A stretch of 64,000 bases of DNA from the NCBI RefSeq assembly GCF_031128465.2, contig NZ_CP155618.1:3400501-3464500 (forward strand), read 5' to 3'. This DNA is from Mariniflexile litorale (lineage in GTDB: Bacteria; Bacteroidota; Bacteroidia; Flavobacteriales; Flavobacteriaceae). The notes below the pieces were generated by a model, which saw only the letters and a list, made by a program, of their open reading frames with translations, had not been told where the DNA came from and made no database searches. The position numbers were made by a program, and so were the translations under genes. Below, piece after piece: positions 55,293-61,811 of this stretch (within the stretch, counting starts at the first letter, position 1; each line of letters opens with the position of its first letter).

Positions 55293-56819
55293 TTATTTTT
55301 GAAGTCCCTCTGGCAATAATTGCTTCGGGAACGATTGGTAACTTATTGGTCTCACCCATCTGTTTATAGCATGTGTTCCTACCGATGTATATTTAGCATT
55401 TGATGATGCTGGGTAAGGACCACCATGTTGCATTGATGGGCAAACTTCGACTCCCGTTGGCACGCCATTAAAAATGATACGTCCTACACGATTGGCTAAA
55501 GCATCCACAATATCTTCTAAATTAGAAATCTCACTGTCTTCTGCTATTATAGTTCCTGTTAATTGACCTTCTAAAGTTTCAATAATCTCGATTAATTGTG
55601 CTTCATCTTTACATTTTACAACTAAAGAAAAAGGACCAAATACTTCTTGATGAATTTTAGGATTCGCTAAAAAGTCTGCTCCCGATACTGTTACAATTTG
55701 TGAGGCAGCAAAATTGGCATCTATAGCATCACTAATTTTTGCTACTGTTTCTACCCCTTTTTGAGTTGCTACAGCAGTACCGTTTTTATCGAATCCAGCT
55801 TTAATATTGGGATGCAGCATACACTGTGCATCTATAGCTATCGTTTTTTTAGCTAAATCTTTAACAAAAGCATCTGTTTTATCATTAGCAATAGTTAGTA
55901 ACAACCCAGGATTGGTACAAAACTGCCCTGTTCCTACAGTAATAGAACCTGCATAAGTACTAGCAAGTGCTTCACCACGAGTTTCAATAGCTTTTGGTGT
56001 AATAATGACAGGATTTATACTCCCCATTTCGGCATAAACTGGTATGGGTTCTTTTCGTTTTGAAGCAGCATCCATGATAGCTCTACCCGCTGCTAAACTC
56101 CCAGTAAAACCAACAGCTTTAATTTGTGGGTGATTTACTAATGCTAAACCAACAACAGGACCACGACCAGATAGATGTGAAAACACACCATTAGGCATCC
56201 CTGTTTTTTCAGCAGCTTTAAGAATGGCTGTTGCCACTAACTCTGAAGTACCAGAATGCATTTCATGTGCCTTAACAATAACGGGGCATCCTGAAGCCAA
56301 AGCACTAGCGGTATCTCCACCAGCTGCAGAAAAAGCGAAAGGAAAATTACTAGCTCCAAATACAACTACTGGTCCTATTGGAATTACTGTTTTTCTTAAA
56401 TCATCTTTAGGTAACGGCGTTCGATCTGGCATAGCAGCATCAAAGGTATTGCTTTTCCAATCTTCACTTGAGATTAAGTTAGCAAACGATTTTAATTGCA
56501 TGACAGTTCTACCGCGTTCGCCTACAGCTCGCCCTTCTGGTAAGCCCGATTCGGTTGTATAGACATCGATTAACTTTTGGTCTAAAGCTAAAATTTCATC
56601 TGCAATAGCATTTAAAAACTTAGCTCTTTGTTTTCCCGGTGTTTTTCTAAATGTTTTAAAAGCCTCTGTTGCAAGTTGAGCAGCTTCGTCAATTTCTTCA
56701 GTAACTGCTTCTATAAATTCAGTAGCGTTTTCAATATTTAGTTTTGGATTTATAGTTTTATGACTAATATTTCCTTTAGCACTAAGTTTATTTCCAATAT
56801 AATTTTTGCCTGTTATCAT
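55293..56819 (-). CDS. 2-oxoglutarate (alpha-ketoglutaric) semialdehyde dehydrogenase
   Basis: 508 aa of the aldehyde dehydrogenase superfamily. Catalytic Cys301 lies in VGTGQFCTNPG, general base Glu264 in YAEMGSINP and the oxyanion Asn in GASNFPFAF. It resembles the KGSADH subgroup used for hydroxyproline (and for glucarate or arabinose), which oxidises 2,5-dioxopentanoate to 2-oxoglutarate with NAD(P)+. It lies 6 bases after the deaminase gene whose product it would use. Because oxidative L-arabinose pathways end in the same semialdehyde, it could serve arabinose too, but no genes of that route are nearby. Confidence 0.9.
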   Translation of the reverse strand: MITGKNYIGNKLSAKGNISHKTINPKLNIENATEFIEAVTEEIDEAAQLATEAFKTFRKTPGKQRAKFLNAIADEILALDQKLIDVYTTESGLPEGRAVGERGRTVMQLKSFANLISSEDWKSNTFDAAMPDRTPLPKDDLRKTVIPIGPVVVFGASNFPFAFSAAGGDTASALASGCPVIVKAHEMHSGTSELVATAILKAAEKTGMPNGVFSHLSGRGPVVGLALVNHPQIKAVGFTGSLAAGRAIMDAASKRKEPIPVYAEMGSINPVIITPKAIETRGEALASTYAGSITVGTGQFCTNPGLLLTIANDKTDAFVKDLAKKTIAIDAQCMLHPNIKAGFDKNGTAVATQKGVETVAKISDAIDANFAASQIVTVSGADFLANPKIHQEVFGPFSLVVKCKDEAQLIEIIETLEGQLTGTIIAEDSEISNLEDIVDALANRVGRIIFNGVPTGVEVCPSMQHGGPYPASSNAKYTSVGTHAINRWVRPISYQSFPKQLLPEGLQK

Positions 56820-56825
56820 TCTTTA

Positions 56826-57737
56826 TTATAAGTTTTTGTAATCTGGTAAAGATGGTCTCGTTTTCATAGCTGCTTGAATTACATTTAAAACACGTTCTCT
56901 TTCTGTACCTTGTAAAGGTAATCTTGGTGCTCTTACGTTTTCAGTACCAATACCCGTAGCAACTTCTGCTAATTTAATATTTTGTACCAATTGCGGACTA
57001 ATATCTAACTCCAATAATGGCATAAACCAACGATAAATTTTCATGGCCTCATTAATTTTTCCTGCTTTTACAAGTTTATAGATAGCAACGGTTTCTGCAG
57101 GATATGCACATACTAAACCTGCTACCCATCCATCGGCACCAATCACTAAACTTTCTAATCCAAGGGTGTCAACCCCAGTAAATACTTTGTAACGGTCTCC
57201 GAAACGATTTTTTAAACGAATAACATTTGTGATTTCTCTAGTAGACTCTTTTATAGCCACAATATTTTTATATTGAGATAACTCTTCAAACATGTCTAAA
57301 GTGACTTCTATTTTATAATCTATAGGGTTATTATAAATCATAATTGGTAACGATGTGTTTTTAGCAATTTCTCCAAAATAAGTTACAGTTTCAAAATCAG
57401 TAGCTTTATAACGCATGGGGGGTAAGATCATTATGCCTTCTGCTCCAATAGATTCTGCATGTTTTGCAACCTCAATAGCATCTTTAGTACTTTGTTCAGC
57501 AATATTAATAATTACAGGAATTTTTCCCTTGGTAATTGTAAGTGTTACTTTTATTAATATTTCTTTCTCTTCTTTTGTTAAAGTACTTGCTTCACCTAAT
57601 GTCCCTCCTAGAATTATTCCATTTACACCAGCTTCCATTTGAGCTTTGATGTTTTTTTCGAACATTACAAGATCCAATTTATCATCACTTGTGAATTTTG
57701 TTGTTACTGCCGGCATTACGCCTTCCCATTTTACCAT
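56826..57737 (-). CDS. DapA-family 1-pyrroline-4-hydroxy-2-carboxylate deaminase
   Basis: 303 aa with the DHDPS/NAL TIM barrel. The Schiff-base Lys is Lys163 in IVAIKESTREI and the partner Tyr is Tyr135 in PIMIYNNP; the phosphate-like loop GGTLGEASTLT is also present. In the hydroxyproline route the enzyme deaminates the pyrroline carboxylate to 2-oxoglutarate semialdehyde. DapA-family members look alike, so the specific role rests on the operon: it leads five genes that together form the complete pathway plus a prolidase-like peptidase. Confidence 0.88.
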   Translation of the reverse strand: MVKWEGVMPAVTTKFTSDDKLDLVMFEKNIKAQMEAGVNGIILGGTLGEASTLTKEEKEILIKVTLTITKGKIPVIINIAEQSTKDAIEVAKHAESIGAEGIMILPPMRYKATDFETVTYFGEIAKNTSLPIMIYNNPIDYKIEVTLDMFEELSQYKNIVAIKESTREITNVIRLKNRFGDRYKVFTGVDTLGLESLVIGADGWVAGLVCAYPAETVAIYKLVKAGKINEAMKIYRWFMPLLELDISPQLVQNIKLAEVATGIGTENVRAPRLPLQGTERERVLNVIQAAMKTRPSLPDYKNL

Positions 57738-57757
57738 AATATATTAATTTAGATATG

Positions 57758-57765
57758 CAAATTTA
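57758..57765 (-). promoter_or_regulatory. Candidate -7 box of the hydroxyproline operon
   Basis: The - strand reads TAAATTTG, a perfect TAnnTTTG, 20 bases before the deaminase ATG, in the divergent gap to the AraC gene. No TTG -33 element is seen at the usual spacing, which fits a promoter that needs an activator. Confidence 0.5.
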
Positions 57766-57804
57766 AACCTTGATTTAAGAAGACTTATGACATTTATTAG
57801 CTTA

Positions 57805-57837
57805 TTGTAATACTATATTACCCATCAAATAGGTTTG
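57805..57837 (+). promoter_or_regulatory. Bacteroidota-type promoter of the AraC gene
   Basis: TTG at 57805-57807 and, after 22 bases, TAGGTTTG at 57830-57837, a perfect -7 box. The last base of the box is also the first base of the GTG at which the open frame begins, which argues that this GTG is not the start codon. Confidence 0.65.
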
Positions 57838-57875
57838 TGTTTATTTTTTTAGTAATATTAGCAAAATTAGCAGTA

Positions 57876-58721
57876 ATGAAAGTACTTCCATTTAAAATTC
57901 CAAAGCCAGAAAATGAAGCTCTTGTTTACCAAGAAGAGCGATTGAAAGTATTATATGATCAACTTCACCAACATAGTGAAATACAAATTAGTTATATTGA
58001 AAAAGGGGCAGGGACATTATTGGTAGGAGACACTATTAGTGAATTTAAACCTAATGATATTTTAGTATTAGGAAGCTATGTACCACATGTTTTTAGAACA
58101 GATACTAATTTTTCTGATTTGACTGTAGCATATACATTATTTTTTGATAAAGAATCCTTTGGGAAATTTTTTTTTAATTTGCCAGATTTAGAGGGTTTGA
58201 ATACGTTTTTTGAAGAATCTCAATATGGAATTAAAGTCCATTCCAAAAAAAAGAAGTTAATAAAACAGTTTGTCAAGCTTAAAAAGCAAAATAAGGTGCA
58301 ACGAATAGCAACGCTTTTAAAGATTATAGACTATATTAATTTAGCAGAAAAGAAACCACTTTCGTCTTTTGTTTATAAAAAGAAATATACAGATGATGAA
58401 GGTAAGCGTATGAATGATGTCTTTAATTACGCTATGGAAAACTATTTTGAACCTATTACACTTGAAGAAATATCGGAAAAAGCGAATATGAGCAAAAATG
58501 CATTTTGTCGTTATTTTAAAAAGCGTACTAATAAAACTTTTTTTCAATTTCTCATTGAGATTCGTATTGAGCATGCTTGTAAGCTTATTTATAATAATCC
58601 AGATATTTCAATTGCTTCTATTTCAGAACAGTGTGGATTTCAAAATACAGCTAACTTTAATAGAAAGTTTAAAGAAATTAAAGGTGTTACACCTACACAT
58701 TATAGAATGCAACGGTTTTAA
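57876..58721 (+). CDS. AraC family transcriptional regulator of the hydroxyproline cluster
   Basis: 281 aa from the ATG at 57876; the upstream GTG at 57837 overlaps the promoter box and is rejected. Residues about 15-110 form a cupin ligand domain (HQHSEIQISYIEKGAGTLLV, NDILVLGSYVPHVF). Residues about 180-281 hold the two helix-turn-helix motifs (ITLEEISEKANMSKNAFCRYF and the later ISEQCGFQNTANFNRKFKE, GVTPTHYR). It is divergent from the deaminase gene and is the obvious candidate activator of the hydroxyproline operon, perhaps sensing hydroxyproline or a pathway intermediate. Confidence 0.9.
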   Translation: MKVLPFKIPKPENEALVYQEERLKVLYDQLHQHSEIQISYIEKGAGTLLVGDTISEFKPNDILVLGSYVPHVFRTDTNFSDLTVAYTLFFDKESFGKFFFNLPDLEGLNTFFEESQYGIKVHSKKKKLIKQFVKLKKQNKVQRIATLLKIIDYINLAEKKPLSSFVYKKKYTDDEGKRMNDVFNYAMENYFEPITLEEISEKANMSKNAFCRYFKKRTNKTFFQFLIEIRIEHACKLIYNNPDISIASISEQCGFQNTANFNRKFKEIKGVTPTHYRMQRF

Positions 58722-58816
58722 AATTTAATTTTTAGCATATAGAATTTCTAATTGAAGTTTTGCGTTATTCTTTTTCTTGATATTTTATAAGAACGTTTGG
58801 TTATTGATTTCCATCT

Positions 58817-59243
58817 TCATTGTTTTAAATCAATGGATAAACCAACATATTCTATATACTTTAGAGAATCAATTTCTTTAACTGAATACACGTATTCTTT
58901 AATATCATTTATTGAAATTTCTTCAGAAATAGTTTCACAATCCATCCAAAATGTTTCTCCCTTAAAGCTTCTATTTTCTTTTAAATAATATTCGTTTTAA
59001 AGAAATCGCATCACATTATCTAGAGATTTTTTTGTTTTTGGTACTTTTAAATTTAACAATATCAAAGAGACCAAAACAGGAAGTATGAAATTGCTTGTTG
59101 AATCACTTAAACTTTATATTTACATAATGTTTTCAGGTTGTAAAAACTGAGCATAGTAGCTCATTGTAACTTGTCCATAAAGGGTCGTGTTCACAAAAAG
59201 TAAAAGGAGTTAAAACTATAGTTTTAAGCAATATTTTTTTCAT
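58817..59243 (-). pseudogene. Decayed gene remnant in the AraC-GH127 gap
   Basis: The 573-base space 58722-59294 has no intact gene. On the - strand an ATG at 59243 opens MKKILLKTIVLTPFTFCEHD and so on for 35 codons to a stop. Later pieces read LSDSTSNFILPVLVSLILL, NLKVPKTKKSLDNVMRFL, stop, and then NEYYLKENRSFKGETFWMDC up to EYVGLSIDLKQ and TGA at 58817. Protein-like stretches broken by shifts and stops suggest a disabled small exported or membrane protein. No family is recognisable. Confidence 0.5.
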
Positions 59244-59254
59244 AAGTTCTCTTA

Positions 59255-59286
59255 AATAAAAAGGAGAAGTAATTTTACCTCTCCTT
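59255..59286 (-). terminator. Intrinsic terminator after the GH127 gene
   Basis: AAGGAGAAGTAA (59261-59272) pairs with TTACCTCTCCTT (59275-59286) with one internal mismatch. On the - strand it is followed by TTTTTATTTA, 8 bases beyond the GH127 stop. Confidence 0.75.
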
Positions 59287-59294
59287 ATTTTAAT

Positions 59295-61697
59295 TTATTC
59301 TAGTTCCCATTCAAAAATGCCAGCTGCATTTTTTTCCGCAAGTTGCACTTCTATTTTTATAGCTTTGGTTGTAACCGGTTTAAATACCACTTCATTTCCT
59401 AAGCCTTTATCAAGGCCATAATCTGTAGTGTTTTCAACAGGTTGCCATTCATCATTAGTATCTTTATAATATATTTTCCAATAATCAGGTACTTTGCAAC
59501 CACCCCAAGGCTTGTCATCGTACCAATAAACGGTTGAACGACTTACGGTTTTTTCAGAATCAAAATTATATGAAATCCATTCTGTGGTGCCTTCTTTTGG
59601 CCACCAATGATAATAAGGTATAGAGCGATCTTCAGCATCTTTAGGTATGAGTCCATCGTTAATAGCTACTATGGGTTTAACATTATGAGAGGCTTCTATT
59701 TTGCTTTCGGATGCAAGGGTAGGAGCCATAGCTGGCTTTGTGGCATTTAATTCTATTGGTAACCAAACAGCCATATCGCCACTTCCTCGATGTGACCATG
59801 AATAATATGGTATCATATTAAGACTAACATCACTTGTAACCAGTTTTCCGTTATCGTTATAGCTTAAAGTCTGTGCATCGGTTTGAATCATATTAATACC
59901 ATATAGCAAATCCTGTTTTGTTTCAACTTTAAACTCTGGTTTTTTGTTTAAAATAACGCTAAATATATTAAAGTCGTTATCAGGCCATTCTGTACAATAT
60001 ACAATTGGACCACGTTCTATGGATACTTTCCCTCGGTCTGCTTCAACAGCAGGATGTGCTTTTACTGTTCGTGGTTCCATTTCAAAATTAATATCTACTT
60101 TGTCTCCTTTTTTCCATATTCTATTAATGTTGAAATAACCTTTATTAATATCACTTGTAACGGTATTCCCATTTACTTTGACTGTAAAGCTTAATGTTTT
60201 TTTATCGGTATAGGTATAAAGATTTGATGGTACAACATTGTTTTGTAACCAACCTGGAACACGAACTTTAAGAGTAAAGTTTTGTCTGCCTTTCGGGGTA
60301 ATCTCGATACCTACACTGCCATTCCAAGGGTAGTTTGTAGTTTGTGTTAATTTAACTGTTTTACCTTTTACTTGTAAATCTGATTCGTTTGCCATAAATA
60401 GATTTACATAAACATCACTATTATCTACAGCATAAATATAACCTGGAACAGACGGAATAAAACGACTTACATTTGAAGGACAACAAGCACAGCCAAACCA
60501 TTCTTGACGTTGGTGTTGTCCAATAGACTCGAGTGGGTTAGGGTAGAAGAAGCTACCACCATCTAATGATACACCAGAAATAAGTCCATTATAAAGGGTG
60601 CGTTCTAAGACATCGTAGTATTTAGCATCCCCATGTAATAAAAATAAACGATAGTTTAAATATACATTTCCAATAGCGGCGCAAGTTTCACAATAAGCAG
60701 ACATGTTTGGTAATTCGTAATTTTTACCGAATGATTCACCATGTCCGGTAGCTCCAATACCACCTGTAATGTATAATTTTTTAGATACGATATTGTCCCA
60801 AATTTTATCAATCGCATGAATGTAATCTTCATCACCAGTAAGTGCCGCAACATCTGCCATGCCAGAATACATGTATGAAGCACGAACAGCATGTCCTACA
60901 GCTTCGTCTTGTTCTAAAACGGGTTTATGAGACTGACTGTATTCGCTTTTAATATGTGTATGTCCACGCTCATCTAATAATAACTTAGCAAAATCTAGAT
61001 ATTTTTTGTTGCCTGTAACTACTGATAATTTTGCAAGTGCCATTTCTGTAATTTGGTGTCCTGGAACCACCATAATTTGTCCTGGTTTATTACCTACTTC
61101 ACGAACAGCACAATCGGCAAATTTTATAGCAATATCTAAAAATGTTCTTTTTCCTGTAGATTGATAATGCGCAACAGCGCCTTCAACTAAATGTCCAAGG
61201 TTATATAATTCGTGACTTAAATCTTCTTCTTTTTCCCAACGTTTTTTTCCAGCCCATTCATGTGTGTGTTCTGGGTTCATGGTACGGAATGTATATAGAT
61301 AGCCATCAGGTTCTTGTGCTTTTCCTACGATAGTAATTAGACTATCAATATACTTTTCTAATTTTTTGTTGGGAGATGTTTGCATAGAATAACTAGCGCC
61401 TTCTATGGTTTTGTACACATCGGTATCATCAAAAGTAAAACCTTCAACTTTATTACTTTCACTTGGATTAGCTGCCATTGTGAAGTTGTCGTATCGTCCT
61501 GTTTCTTCGCATTTACCAAAGGCTAATGGAATTGTAGTTTCTCGACTGGCTTTAATACGTTGCCCCCAAAAAGTATCTGTTACTTGAACAGAGGTAAATG
61601 GAACCGGGGTGATGGGGTAGCCTGTATTTGTTTTTTTTTGTGCCAGACCAGTAAATGATGTTAGCACAACTAAACTTAATAATATTAATTTATTCAT
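59295..61697 (-). CDS. GH127 beta-L-arabinofuranosidase (HypBA1-like) with C-terminal discoidin-type module
   Basis: 800 aa with signal peptide (SLVVLTSFTGLAQ). The (alpha/alpha)6 GH127 domain holds Glu321 (GHGESFG), Glu337 and Cys339 (CETCAAIG) and Cys405/Cys406 (GCACCPSN). These align with Glu322, Glu338, Cys340, Cys417 and Cys418 of Bifidobacterium HypBA1, the zinc-thiolate retaining enzyme for hydroxyproline-linked beta-arabinooligosaccharides. The C-terminal part (about 660-800, ISYNFDSEKTVSRSTVYWYD) resembles an F5/8-type module. It has its own terminator and lies upstream of the AraC gene. L-arabinose from extensin-type glycans is the best substrate guess. Confidence 0.92.
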   Translation of the reverse strand: MNKLILLSLVVLTSFTGLAQKKTNTGYPITPVPFTSVQVTDTFWGQRIKASRETTIPLAFGKCEETGRYDNFTMAANPSESNKVEGFTFDDTDVYKTIEGASYSMQTSPNKKLEKYIDSLITIVGKAQEPDGYLYTFRTMNPEHTHEWAGKKRWEKEEDLSHELYNLGHLVEGAVAHYQSTGKRTFLDIAIKFADCAVREVGNKPGQIMVVPGHQITEMALAKLSVVTGNKKYLDFAKLLLDERGHTHIKSEYSQSHKPVLEQDEAVGHAVRASYMYSGMADVAALTGDEDYIHAIDKIWDNIVSKKLYITGGIGATGHGESFGKNYELPNMSAYCETCAAIGNVYLNYRLFLLHGDAKYYDVLERTLYNGLISGVSLDGGSFFYPNPLESIGQHQRQEWFGCACCPSNVSRFIPSVPGYIYAVDNSDVYVNLFMANESDLQVKGKTVKLTQTTNYPWNGSVGIEITPKGRQNFTLKVRVPGWLQNNVVPSNLYTYTDKKTLSFTVKVNGNTVTSDINKGYFNINRIWKKGDKVDINFEMEPRTVKAHPAVEADRGKVSIERGPIVYCTEWPDNDFNIFSVILNKKPEFKVETKQDLLYGINMIQTDAQTLSYNDNGKLVTSDVSLNMIPYYSWSHRGSGDMAVWLPIELNATKPAMAPTLASESKIEASHNVKPIVAINDGLIPKDAEDRSIPYYHWWPKEGTTEWISYNFDSEKTVSRSTVYWYDDKPWGGCKVPDYWKIYYKDTNDEWQPVENTTDYGLDKGLGNEVVFKPVTTKAIKIEVQLAEKNAAGIFEWELE

Positions 61698-61811
61698 AGA
61701 ATAATTGTTTTTATTTTAGTTTGTTATAATCGTTGAAATAAATGTAAAGGGTTTTTATCTTTTATTTATTAACTTAACGAGTGGTTATATTGTTTATGTT
61801 AAATTTGTATT

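Noticed and set aside
33953-57737. Collagen degradation instead of plant or algal glycoprotein use
   Set aside because: Hydroxyproline also occurs in collagen, but no collagenase-type (M9) gene is seen, and two arabinofuranosidase-type enzymes plus GH42/GH43/GH97 have no role in collagen. Not fully excluded for the peptidase and hydroxyproline genes alone.
57837-57875. GTG start and 13 extra N-terminal residues for the AraC protein
   Set aside because: The GTG overlaps a perfect -7 promoter box, and the ATG at 57876 begins the conserved part of the protein.
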